Shown here piece by piece: positions 33,028 through 44,030 of a stretch of DNA of 64,000 nt. Made by a program: the position numbers and the translations under genes. Origin of the DNA: Limnephilus marmoratus (lineage: Eukaryota > Arthropoda > Insecta > Trichoptera > Limnephilidae). Positions within the stretch are counted from its first letter, which is position 1. The number at the start of each line of letters is the position of its first letter. The notes below the pieces were generated by a model. That model was not told where the DNA came from and searched no databases. It was given only the letters and a program-made list of their open reading frames with translations. Location: NCBI GenBank assembly GCA_917880885.1, contig OU862934.1, positions 30,426,734 to 30,490,733 of the forward strand. The letters are read 5' to 3'.

Positions 33028-34072
33028 TTTTGATTTTTAGTGAATCCGAAGTACACTAATTTGTCTGAATATGGGTAGATCTACTAAACGTGCTGCTCAT
33101 ATGAGACAGACATAATTTGACCATAACGACATTAGGGTCAAATTAAGAGATTCGGCCGAGTTTCGTTAATTTGCTCCTAAGAATTGAAGAGTTCCGTTAC
33201 TTTGTCATGGATCCGATAATCAGAACCTAACCAAACTCTCATCAATCTATCCTTGATGTACATCCTTTCCAATAAAAAAAAGAATCATTGAAGTCGGTTG
33301 GCGTGATATTGAGTTATTCGTCCATTTGTCGCGCACATACCTTATGCAAATTTAAAAACTTATATGGTTTTCTCACAGATGCCATTGTCAGAACTAGACC
33401 AAATTAAAATGGGACCACATGGAAAGCACCAGCTTTCAAATAAAAAAAGAATCATCAATATCGGTTCACCTAGTCGAAAGTTCTGAGGTAACAAACATAA
33501 AAAAAAAAATAAAAAAAAAATACAGTCGAATTGAGAACCTCCTCCTTTTTGAAGTCGTTTAAAAATACGTGTTTATTTCGAATTTTAATACTTGAAAGCG
33601 TATTCTATCGCCTTTCAAAAACAGTTTTTAGTTTTCGGGTATGTTCCGAAATATTTCATTTATTTGGATTTTATTGCTAAGCAGAAATATTTTGACTCTC
33701 TGACCATATATGGTCGAAGCCCGAGGGGTTAATCCAGGTGGACGTGAAAACAAAATAAATAATCCAAATTACATATTATCGACTAATGTTTATTTTCTTA
33801 CCTAGGTACCCTGAGAAAATTAAATTATTATTATAATCCGCAATCCTCGCCAAGTTCCAACCAAGTACCCACCCCCTGCTTCTACCTACATATCATCTAC
33901 CGCTATCTCTTCCATCTCAACCAAACCCCCTCTTCTCCTTCTCCTTAAGATAATTTGTTTGCAGCCTGCTGCGACCACGGCCAAGATTACTGCTTCATCT
34001 AGAGTTGGGAATATCAAACTGTGTGTTGGTTTTGAAACGAGAATATACTTAGTTCCTACCGGAATATCAATT
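33028..34072. other. Probable repeat, unassigned
   Basis: 33240-33565 contains phrases such as 'attgaagtcggttggcgtgatat' and 'gagaacctcctcctttttgaagtcgttt' that look like a dispersed invertebrate repeat linked to the adjacent MITE. Nothing coding. 33566-34072 unassigned. Confidence 0.35.
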
Positions 34073-34515
34073 TGTGAGGCGGGTATGGGTACCGCCGCCC
34101 CGGGAACCATTTATTGGATAACCAACACCTCCTTCATCGGTCACCCGTAGTGGTTCGCTACATTTGGTGACTTCACAGGGGTGCCCGGGTTCGTGGGATG
34201 AGGTTTGTCCAGGTCTTTGCGGCGAATGCATGGTGGGCCGGATCGAGTAAGGCTGGTTGAGGGAGGCCTTTTACTTTTCCAGCTGGACTCTCGACCCATC
34301 GCCGTGCACTGCAGTTGGAGGGATGGGTTGATACGTCCATCACACCTGGATATACTGACTCCCAGATTCCTTCGCACCCCTCATACCTTTTTCCTTCCCA
34401 GAACATCCTTCCCTTCCTTAAAAAGACCCTCCACACAGCATCCCTTAAGATGACATAGGCCCTGAAGGAAATTATTTTCCTCGGGGCCTCCTGTGTGGGG
34501 CCAATGTAAAAAAAT
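34073..34515 (+). mobile_element. Repeat A, long copy, plus strand
   Basis: Near-complete from GAGGCGGGTATGGGTACCG to GGGGCCAATGTAAAAAAA. Contains GTGCCCGGGTTCGTGGG, GGGCCGGATCGAG and CCCTCCACACAGCATCCC. Open frames on both strands inside it are accidental. Confidence 0.88.
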
Positions 34516-34589
34516 AAAGATGGTCGATTCGGGTTCATCGTTAAGTGTAATGCAGGAAGAAATTTTTAAGCGTTATTTCGGTACGGTAA

Positions 34590-34967
34590 AATTATTATTT
34601 ATTTATTTATTTATTTATTTGATTCAATATATTTACATTTTATACACAATTCAATGATGTTGGCCTCACTGGGTGGTTTACCCGTGCTGAGGCCTCCATT
34701 TCATAAACAAAATTTTACACAATACAATATAATATATATATAATATTGGTGAAAAAAACGGAAAAAAGTAAATAAAAAACATACGATAATAATGATAATA
34801 ATAATTAAGATAAATTAAACTTAAAAAGTAGAGATTTAAAATTAACGTAAATTTAAAAATAAAATAATATTATATAAGGTTAAAAACAATATTTTTAATA
34901 AGTGTTGTGTGTTTGTGGGTGATTGTGTTTTATATACTGGTTATGTGTGTGTGTGTGTTTTTTTTTT
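34590..34967 (-). other. LINE B 3' untranslated region
   Basis: A GT/CA-rich segment and then, near the end, the fold GGCCTCA/TGAGGCC (34662-34668 with 34688-34694) enclosing GGGT/ACCC. The (AAAT)n tail follows. The same fold with sequence changes occurs at 63839-63874. Confidence 0.75.
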
Positions 34968-37930
34968 TTATGCTATGATATTTTGGTAGTATTGTCTATT
35001 TTGGTCTTTAATCCATTTTGTAATTTTGTGTCGGAATTTATTTTTGTTTTCCTCAATTTTATTTTCAAGTGTTAGACTGTTGAATGCTTTTATAGCGTGA
35101 TATTGGTAGTGTCTTTGTCCAAAGCTTGTATTTACCGTCAGAGTTTTTAAGTTTTCTTTATATGCTTGTCTAACTGGTCTGTTTGTGATATTTTGTGTTT
35201 GTTGAAGGTTGTTTTTTTGGTCAAAAATGTAATTTAGTAGCGATTTAACATATAATTGTCGTATGTCTAGTACGTCACAACGGTTGAATATTTGGTCTGT
35301 ATCAGTAAGTCTATGTTTTTTAAGTATTACCTTTAAGATCGTTTTCTGAGCAATTTCCAGGTGTTCGATAGCTGAGTTTGTTGCTCCTCCCCAAGCAATT
35401 ATTCCATATTCTATTATAGACTGACATAGAGCAAAATATATTGTTTTCATTTGTTGTATTTTGTATATGTTTCTTATGTTTAGGAAAATGTATATCGTTT
35501 TGAGGAGTTTATTTATGACTTGTTTGATGTGATGTGTCCATCTAAGGTTATGGTCAATTATGATTCCTAGATACTTTATTTGTTCTTTTTTTTCTAGAGG
35601 AGGGCAAACACAGATGTTGGTGTTTAGACATTCGTGTATTTTTATGGTGTTTGTGTTATTTTTTGGCTGTCGTTGTGAATTTTGTTTTCGATATGTTTAG
35701 TGTAAGCGTGTTTGAGTCTAGCCATGATTTCACTCGCGTGATTCCTAGATTCGCTATGTTGTATGCATTTTTCCAATCCTTAGATTTAAAGAGTAAAACT
35801 GTGTCGTCTGCATAACTAACTATTTCACCGTCTATTTTCATGCTGCAAAGTTCATTAATGTAAATAGTGAAAAGAACGGGCCCTAGTATGCTTCCTTGTG
35901 GAACTCCATATGTAATTGGTAGTGGCTTGCTAATATGGTTGTTAATTTTTACTTGCTGTGTTCTGTTACTCATATAACTTTTTAATAGTTGGAGTTCCTT
36001 GCCTTTGATACCAATGTTTTCTAATTTTTTAAAAAGCGTTTGGTGGCAGATTGAATCGAAAGCTTTAGCTAAATCTAGGTATATCGCAATGCATTTATAC
36101 CCTTGATCTAAATTGCTATGAATATAGTCTATTGTACACGCCAAAGCTTCTTTTGTGCCTATTTTTTCTCTAAATCCATATTGTTTTTCCGAGATTAATT
36201 TATTTTCTTCCAGGTATATTATAATTTGGTTTTTTATTACTCTTTCGAAAATTTTTGAAAGCGAGTTTAACAATGTGATAGGTCTATAGTTAGTTATTTG
36301 CATTTTGTCTCCGGATTTGTAAATAGGGATCACCAGTCCTTTTTTAAGAGTACTAGGGAAGCAGGAGTGTGTTATACTTAGATTGATTAAGTGTGTTATG
36401 GGTTTTAAAATTTCTGTTTTTATTATCTTAATGCAATCCGTCGTTATCTCATCTAATCCAGGAGCAATACGGTTTTTTAATGTGTTTATTATTTTGTCAA
36501 TTTCCTCTTCCGAAGTTGTTTTTATTGCAAATTTGTGTTGTGTCGGTTGTGTATTGATGTTTGAACTGTTTGTTTGTGTTATTGTGTTTGTGTTGAGAAT
36601 TTTACGGTTCGCTAAGACTTTTCCTATACTTGCGAAGAAGTTATTTACGTGATTTGCTATAGTTTCTTTATTTGTATTGGCGTCTACTTTTTTTGAGTTA
36701 ATGTTTAGATGTTCGATTGTATTTTCTTGTTTGAATTTTTGTGTGTATGTAACTTCTTTCAATATTTTCCATATTTCCTTTGGGTTATTGTTTTCTTTTT
36801 TTTTTAAGTTTTTCTCTAAAATACAACTCCTTAGCTACTCTAATAATTTTTGTGCAGATGTTTCTATATCTTTTGTAGTAATTAAGTTGTTGTATGTCAT
36901 ACGGCGTATGTTTAATTTGTTTGTGAATTCTGTCTCGTTTGCGAATACAGTTTAATATTCCCTGTGTTATCCATAGTTTAATTTTTTTAGCTTTGTGTGT
37001 AAGTTTAACTTGTTTTAGAGTAGTGTTATTATTTATTTCTTGCGCTAAAATTGTTGTAAATTTGTCCCAGGCCTCTTCGACCTTCTCCATTTGGTATACT
37101 GTAGTCCAGTCTATTTTTTTGAGTTTTTCTTTTAAGTTTGTGTAGTCAATTATTTTTTTTGTGAATATTTTATGTTGGTTAGGTTTTGTGTTTTCGGTAT
37201 CAATTGCTATCATATTCATGTAGTGATCTGTAATAGTGCTTTCAAGTATTATGGTTTTGGTTTTTAGTTTTGTTTTGATCATTATATGATCTATACAACT
37301 TTTTGTGTTGTGTGTGACTCGTGTTGGAACATTTATCGTTGGCTCCAGTCCATGCTGTGCTAGCATTGTTAGGTATTCTAAGTTTTGTGGGTGTCCGTTT
37401 TGTAGAGTGTTTATGTTTAGATCGCCGATGATGATGATATTTTTGTGTTTGTTGAGATCATTTAATGTATCATTAAGTGCAGTTAGGAAATTTGTAATAT
37501 TGTTTTTGGATGGAGATCTGTACATTGCAAGAATACACGTTTCTTTTTCATATGTTATTTGTAAACAGTTGGAGTCTACGATATGTATTTCTTGGACGAA
37601 TGTGTTTATTTTATCATTAGTGTATACGACTATGCCATCATTTTGATTTTTGTGTTTTTTTGTGTGGTGTGTGTTGTAGTGTTCAATTGTTTTTGGGATA
37701 TATTTTTCATTCAACCAGCATTCTGTCAGCACAATTATATCGAAGTTATTATCTAGTTGTTCTAGGTATACAGTGAATTCTTCAAAATTTTTATTAATCG
37801 ATCTGATGTTTTGGTGCAATATTTTGATTTCATTTTTTTCTTTTGTGATATTGGTCCATAGATTAATGTCGTTTGTACTTATACAGTAGTGTTGGTTGTC
37901 CGAGTCTATATGTTCCATGTTTTCAGCCAT
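34968..37930 (-). CDS. LINE B ORF2: endonuclease/reverse transcriptase
   Basis: Three adjoining frames together cover one protein. Frame 1 (37930-36785): APE-type endonuclease with ILHQNIRSI, LTECW, IIGDLNIN, CIDHIM and TITDHY; all key residues are present. Frame 2 (36762-35656): reverse transcriptase with APGLDEITTD, YLDLAKAFDS, GVPQGSILGP and YADD (codon about 318 of that frame). Frame 3 (about 35655-34968): C-terminal region with IKYLGIIIDHNLRW, CQSIIEYGIIAWGG and AFNSL. The first shift is at an A10 run near 36800-36812 and the second at an A6 run near 35658-35663. Both are simple homopolymer changes, so the living copy may be intact. Confidence 0.92.
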
Positions 37931-37940
37931 GTTGATGAGT

Positions 37941-38475
37941 ATTTGTGTAAGTGTATTATATAAGCATTACATTAATTAAAATTAAATTGAGTCAATGAAC
38001 ATAGATAAATTTAGGGAATGTAAATGATAAATCAGTTGGATTGACTATTTGGATAAATGTTATCAGTACAAAATTATCTAAAATAACTACAATAATTAAG
38101 AGAATTAAGAATAATGCAAAGACAAAACGTATCAGGCTAATTGGAGGAATAAAGGAATAAAAATAATTTGCGATAGATAAGTTAATGATAAGCATAGGAA
38201 TATCCAATATGGACAGACAGATTATATGTTTTATAACAGGAAAAATATTTTCATTAGATAAAGGAATAAATAGAAATGTAGAAATTGAAAATTTTAAAAG
38301 GATTGCATACTTAGAGTGATTGGATGGCTTATAATAAGACATTAAAAATTTATGGATGAAGTTGGTTGAAATAAGTGAAGGTACTGAAACGATTAGGATA
38401 ATAAATACTATGAATCTGATGACAAAAAAAATTGAAATATTACGATTTTTAAAATATAAGAAACGATTATAATAG
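37941..38475. other. Unassigned AT-rich stretch
   Basis: A hydrophobic 116-codon minus frame (37992-38342) exists, but its composition fits translated AT-rich DNA and it matches no family I know. Not called as a gene. Confidence 0.35.
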
Positions 38476-39140
38476 TTTGGAGTTAAAAAACAATTTGAAC
38501 AATAAAATTTGTTGTTAAAATAAATAAAATAATTTAGGTAATAAAAACAATTAGAACAATAAAATTTGTTGGTAAAGTAGTTAAAATAATTTGGGTAATA
38601 AAAACATTCAGAACAATAAAATGTGATGTTAAAATAATTTGGGTAATAAAAACATTTAGAACAATAAAATGTGATGTTAAAATAATTTGGGTAATAAAAA
38701 CATTTAGAACAATAAAATTTGATGTTAGAATAATTAAAATAATTTGGGTAATAAAAACATTTAGAACAATAAAGTGTGATGTTAAAATAATTAAAATAAT
38801 TTGGGGAATAAAAACATTTAGAACAATAAAGTGTGATGTTAAAATAATTTGGGTAATAAAAACATTTAGAACAATAAAATGTGATGTTAAAATAATTAAA
38901 ATAATTTGGGTAATAAAAACATTTAGAACAATAAAATGTGATGTTAAAATAATTTGGGTAATAAAAACATTTAGAACAATAAAGTGTGATGTTAAAATAA
39001 TTAAAATAATTTGGGTAATAAAAACATTTAGAACAATAAAATGTGATGTTAAAATAATTTGGGTAATAAAAACATTTAGAACAATAAAATGTGATGTTAA
39101 AATAATTAAAATAATTTGGGTAATAAAAACATTTAGAAAT
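38476..39140 (+). repeat. 48/57-bp minisatellite, about 12 units
   Basis: The unit is TTAAAATAATTTGGGTAATA then AAAACATTTAGAACAATAAA then ATGTGATG (48 bp). A longer variant carries an extra 9 bp (57 bp). Both lengths are multiples of three, and one plus frame stays open from 38538 to a TGA at 39162-39164 (about 208 codons) without an ATG. It translates as repeats of TFRTIKCDVKIIWVIK. The first units are diverged, the later ones nearly identical. It ends where the RLE-type LINE begins. Confidence 0.92.
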
Positions 39141-41822
39141 TTAAATATTTTATTCCAAACTTGACGATAAACAGAATATTATTTCGAATAATAATATTCC
39201 GTTGCCATCTGAATCAGATATGCGCGATTTTTGGACAAACATTTGGAGTAAAGATATAAAACATAATGAGGCAGGTAACTGGATAGAAAATGAAGAACTC
39301 AATTGTTCAGACATTGAACAAATGAGTTTTTCTGATATATCGGTTGAATTGTTAGCCAAAATTATAAAAAATACTCATAATTGGAAAGCCACGGGTTGCG
39401 ATTGGATACATAATTTTTGGTACAAACGTCTAACTACTTTACATCCTCTTTTTGCAAAAAATCTTTCAAAACTTGTCAGAGAACCTCAAAATTTTCCTAA
39501 TTTTCTAACTAAGGGCATTACTTATATGTTGCCTAAAAGCGAACATATTAATAATCCCTCTCAATATAGACCCATTACATGTCTACCGACAATATACAAA
39601 ATTTTAACCTCTTGCTTGACAGATTTAATATATACTCATTTGGATGAAAAAAATATTTTATCTGAACAACAAAAAGGTTGTCGCAGAAAACATATGGGAT
39701 GTAAAGAACAGTTAGTTATTGATTCTGTAATTTTAAAACAAATTCAAAATCAAAAGCGTAATTTACATACTTGTTATATAGATTATCAAAAAGCTTTTGA
39801 TAGTGTCCCGCACTCGTGGCTAATCAAAATATTAAAAATATATAAAGTTAACCCAATTATAATTAGCTTTTTGAAAAATATTATGTCCTTTTGGAATACA
39901 GATTTGCTAGTTAATTTAAAAGGTAAGAAAATAGTAGTACCGGGCATTTCAATAAAAAGAGGGATTTTTCAAGGAAACTCATTGAGCCCTCTTTGGTTTT
40001 GCTTAGCATTGAATCCCCTTTCTAAAATGTTAATTAAAAGCAAGTTTGGAATAAAAATTAAGGGTAATACAAGAGAGAGTAGTATAGTTTCACATCTATT
40101 ATATATGGATGATATAAAATTATTTTCAAATTCTGAATCAAATTTAGAGAAAATGATTAAGGTAGTTAAAATTTTTTCAGATGATATTAAAATGACTTTT
40201 GGTTTAGATAAATGTAAAACTATCCATATAGAGAAAGGCAAAATTGTAGATGGAGACGAGGGTATATTTAGAAATTTCAAAATTCAAAGTATGAAAGGGG
40301 ATGAGGTTTATAAATATTTAGGATACCCGCAATCGAATAGATTAGATCACACTAGTATTAAAAATGATATTAGGATTAAATTTCAAACTAGGATCAGAAA
40401 AATTTTAAAATGCAATCTATCTGCTAAAAATTTAGTAAAAGCAATAAATACTTGGGCAATACCTCTACTAACGTACTCATTTGGCATAATTAAATGGTCC
40501 AATACAGATTTAGATAGTTTAGAACGATTAATTAGAACTACGTTAACAAAATTTAATTGCCATCATCCAAATTCAGCTATAGAACGAATTAATTTACCTA
40601 GAAATTTAGGAGGTAGAGGTGTAGTCAAAATAACATTTTTGAAACACAATCAGGTAGAAATGCTTAGAAATTTTTTCCATAGGAAAGCTAATAGCTCAGA
40701 AATGCACAAAATAATTTGCAAGGCAGATAGAAATATTACACCTTTAAATTTATATGACGAGAATGCCAACATTCTTATAAATACTAACCAGGAATTATTA
40801 GATTCCTGGTCAAATAAAATTATTCACGCAAAACACTTCAATTATCTCAACCAAACGTATGTTGACAAACTTTCGTCAAACAAATGGTTGAGTATTGGAG
40901 AGTTGAGCGCAGAAATAGAAGGATTTATGCTTGCCATTCAAGATAGAGTCATTAATACTAAAAATTATAGAAAGCATATAATCAAAGATATAAATCAAAT
41001 TGATGATTTATGTAGAAAATGTTTGGCTTTTCCCGAAACTATAGAACATATTATATCGGGATGTTCTATATTAGCGCCTTCCGAGTATACATTTAGGCAC
41101 AATCAGGTTTTAAAAATAATTCACCAAAGTTTGGTAATTAAACATAACTTGATTGATTGCCGTAATGTAGTACCATATTATGAATATGAACCAAATTCAT
41201 TTATAGAAAATGAATTTTATAAAATATATTATGATAAAACTATACTAACAGACAGAACAATTAGTCATAATAGACCTGATATAGTTTTACATGACAAAAT
41301 TAAAAAAAATAACTTATATCATTGATGTAGCTATTCCAAATTCCTGTAATATTCAAAAAACTGTTTCTGAAAAAATTAGAAAATACACAGATTTAGGAAA
41401 TGAGATTAAAAGAATTTGGCATTCTCGGACTATAAAAATATTACCATTTGTTATTTCGGCCACTGGCATAATACCTAGGAATCTGATTCAAAATTTAAGC
41501 ATATTAGATTTGTCAAAGAATTTGTATATAAAAATGCAAAAAGCAGTAATTTTAAATACATGTAGGATTACAAAAGATTTTTTAAATATTTATATTGAGG
41601 GATCAGTAGGATTTATAGGTTCAATTAGAAATGCCACAGAGCCGAACCCTCTGATATGAAAATATCTGGAGTCGGGGAATTATATTCCCATTTGGTCTCT
41701 AGTGGGTTGACATGTTGTTCTTGTATTGTTTTGTATTTATAATACTTATATAGTGCAATTGCATAACGTGGATTCACTAGATGATCATTTGGGGAAGTGT
41801 ATGAAAGGGTTTAGTTTTTCCT

Positions 41823-41862
<40 letters not shown>

Positions 41863-41866
41863 GGGG
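39141..41866 (+). mobile_element. RLE-type LINE (R2/R4-like superfamily)
   Basis: A non-LTR retrotransposon with a C-terminal restriction-like endonuclease instead of an APE domain. Its 5' end is truncated against the minisatellite. After the ORF comes a short 3' region and a T run of about 38 bases (41827-41864), then G6 and gypsy sequence. A terminal T run on the coding strand is unusual for a LINE, so the exact 3' end is uncertain. Confidence 0.82.
39145..41659 (+). CDS. Reverse transcriptase / restriction-like endonuclease
   Basis: The frame is open from about 39145 (no start codon; FYSKLDDKQN leads into LPSESDMRDFW). The reverse transcriptase has QYRPITCLPTIYKIL, YIDYQKAFDSVPHSW, GIFQGNSLSPLW and the catalytic box YMDD (about codon 300 from 39202). 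Then CRKCLAFPETIEHIISGC (CX2CX8HX4C zinc finger, about codon 603) and RPDIVLHDK. The frame shifts at an A8 run (41300-41307) and continues as YIIDVAIPNS. The zinc finger plus PD(I)...D pattern is the RLE endonuclease. YMDD instead of YADD is notable. Fine clade not assigned. One fewer A would restore a single frame. Confidence 0.85.
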
Positions 41867-41867
41867 G

Positions 41868-42290
41868 AAAATTTAACCCGGACATTTAAATCTGGTGCGA
41901 TAAAATGTGATGTTAAAATATTGGCCGACAACCGGGTTATTTCAGGTTACGCATGTAACGAATTAAAAGTTATTGGCAAAGTTATTTTTGACGTGAAGTA
42001 CAAAAATAAAAACAACAATGTTACCTTCATCATTGTTACAGGGGGTACGGATTTAATTGTTGGGCGAGATTTCATGGATATTTTTGGGTTGGAAATCGCG
42101 GCGGTACAAGATACCATTAATTCGATGGATCCAGGAAATCAGAATAAGGATGAATTTATTCACGAATTTCCCGAAGTTTTTTTTGACAAGTTGGGTAAAT
42201 TTATTTAATTTAAGGTGTCTTTTAAAGTGAATAAAGACGCAGGTCCAATTTTTTTCAATGCTAGGCCGGTCTCATTTATAGATGTATATG
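41868..42290 (+). pseudogene. Ty3/gypsy pol fragment (protease to RT linker)
   Basis: Reads GYACNELKVIGKVIFDVKYK, TFIIVTGGTDLIVGRDFMD, then FPEVFFDKLGKFI and, past a TAA, FKVSFKVNKDAGPIFFNARP. This matches the end of a retroviral-type aspartic protease (L-GRD) and the linker before the reverse transcriptase in gypsy elements. The catalytic DTG and the RT are absent. A stop lies at about 42206. Confidence 0.75.
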
Positions 42291-42389
42291 TCACTTTTGG
42301 TGTCGCTATTTTTCGTTTCATCGAGTTTCAAATCACAACGGTGCTTTCACTTCAAAAACAAAATAAGGAGGACCAAACGACAAGCTTTT

Positions 42390-42790
42390 TTAACATTAAC
42401 TCCGCACAGGAGGTCCTAAGGAAAAAATTCCCGAGGGCCTACTTGAAGAAGCTGTGTGGAGGCTTTTTTTAGGGAAAGAAAGGAGAGGAAACTCTGGGAA
42501 GGAAAAAAGTTTGAGGAATCTGGGTGTCAATTGACCAGAAGTGACGTACAAATGAATCTATCTTCACACTGCGATGGAAGGCTGTGAGTCAAGAGAGAGG
42601 CTGGAGTTCAAAAGGTCTCCCTCAACCAGTCTCTCCCGGCCTGCCACGCAGGTGATGGGCGAGACCCGAAAAAATCTACGACCAATTAACCCGGGCACCC
42701 CTGCTAGTCTCCAAACGTAGCGAACCACAAGGAGTGACCTAAGACAGGAGTGTTGGTTTTCCAATAAATGGTACCTACTTCCCAAATTGT
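42390..42790 (-). mobile_element. Repeat A, long copy, minus strand
   Basis: Diverged but near-complete, from TTAACATTAACTCCGCACAG (3' end reversed) to TGGTACCTACTTCCCAAAT. Contains the reverse complements of GGTGCCCGGG and the GGCCGGGAGAGAC region. Confidence 0.8.
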
Positions 42791-43159
42791 TATTTACAAT
42801 TAAAATAATATTGTTGCAAAACCGCCTCACACTTTAACAACACTCCCGTGTATATAAATCACGCTGTGTTGGTGGAGACCCGCCCTGGTCAGATGATTAA
42901 GGGTGAATTTTAGCAGCGGGGGTTCCGCCCCATCGTCCTTGCTTCCCCCCCCTCTCCCCCGGCCTCTCAGGACCGATCAACTCGGGATCTCCGACAATGG
43001 GACTCATTAGTAGAGCGATAAGAGAGACTCATTTCCTTCAAATAACTCAGTAAAGTAGTAAGGAAAAATATATTCATTTTGTCAGGTAATGTATTTAGTA
43101 CATGTACGATGTACGTAATGCAAGACATTAGGAAAAATTATAAATCCACATCTACATAA
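42791..43159. other. Intergenic, nothing recognised
   Basis: No supported feature; a C-rich patch at 42944-42962. Confidence 0.35.
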
Positions 43160-43390
43160 TATATCTTTATCTATCTATATAAATAAAAATGAATCGCCGA
43201 AATGTACGTACGCGCATAACTTCTGAACGACTGCACCAAATTGAATAATTATATTTATTTTGAGTTTGTTATTGTCAGGACAAGGTCTTTATAACACTAC
43301 TGGTGAGCTCTGGCATCATGAAATTCAAACAAGTGAAAGAAAGTTTTATGTAAATCTTAGAGTGGTAATTATTTTTACGGCAACTACGGC
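43160..43390 (+). mobile_element. Helitron-like 5' fragment
   Basis: Starts TCTATCTATATAAATAAAAA and continues GAATCGCCGAAATGTACGTA... ACTGCACCAAATTG, matching the copy at 58905-59297. The 3' CTAG end is missing. Confidence 0.55.
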
Positions 43391-43486
43391 AAGAAATATA
43401 TAGCGCTTTCAAAATGCATTGGAAGCATTTCGAATTTTCTTAAGAAATTTCACCGTCACCGTCGTTTGTATTTTCTATAATTCCTC

Positions 43487-43640
43487 TCAAGACCAATGTC
43501 ATCTTTGGGGATACTGTGTGAAGGTGGAGGATCTTTTAAGCAAAGGTAGGAGAGGAGGTTGAATGGGTTGGTAGGATAAGGATCAGCCGTCATGCGCTGC
43601 AAGGCGATTTTCTGAGAATGTCCTGTAGGGAATAAAATTT
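43487..43640 (-). mobile_element. Repeat A fragment
   Basis: Minus copy keeping 'atgtcatctttggggatactgtgtgaa' and 'gcaaggcgattttctgag' landmarks; both ends lost. Confidence 0.65.
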
Positions 43641-44030
43641 TTGAAAGCGTGAAGGGTTAATTCTCAATTCCAAGACAATTTCGCCTACTTAAACTAGAAT
43701 TACACCCAACAATAAATCAAGTAGCCTCTCATAGTGGGATAATTCAAAAGGAGATGAATCATCTCGCCTCTCTCTTCCTGGCTTGGTAGAATCCCGGTCC
43801 TAACGACGTCCATCTGTTAGAGATAAGAGAGAAGATTAACCGTCCGCGGAAGAACGAGGCGATGATAATGTTTATAATTAACTTATCATCTATTTACTTG
43901 GTTATTATTATTAATAGACAAAGAAATATTGTGAATAAGATGGAGCCCGTAGTGTTGCCGTGGATTTACGTAAGTTTTTCGAAATTTGATGTAGAGATAT
44001 TCAATGAAGAAGAAGATAACCCTATTAATA

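Larger units (their letters stand above)
34590..37940 (-). mobile_element. LINE B, non-LTR retrotransposon
   Basis: A second Jockey-superfamily LINE on the minus strand: ORF2 complete apart from frameshifts, then about 370 bp of 3' untranslated region with hairpin 34662-34694 and an (AAAT)n tail at about 34590-34621. ORF1 is not visible upstream, so the element is probably 5'-truncated just before the ORF2 start. Confidence 0.9.

Noticed and set aside
37992..38342. 116-codon hydrophobic minus frame beside LINE B
   Set aside because: Composition matches translated AT-rich DNA; no LINE ORF1 features (coiled coil, zinc knuckles) and no known membrane family.
38476..39140. CRISPR-like array (48-bp period)
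   Set aside because: The whole unit repeats with no variable spacers; it is a minisatellite.
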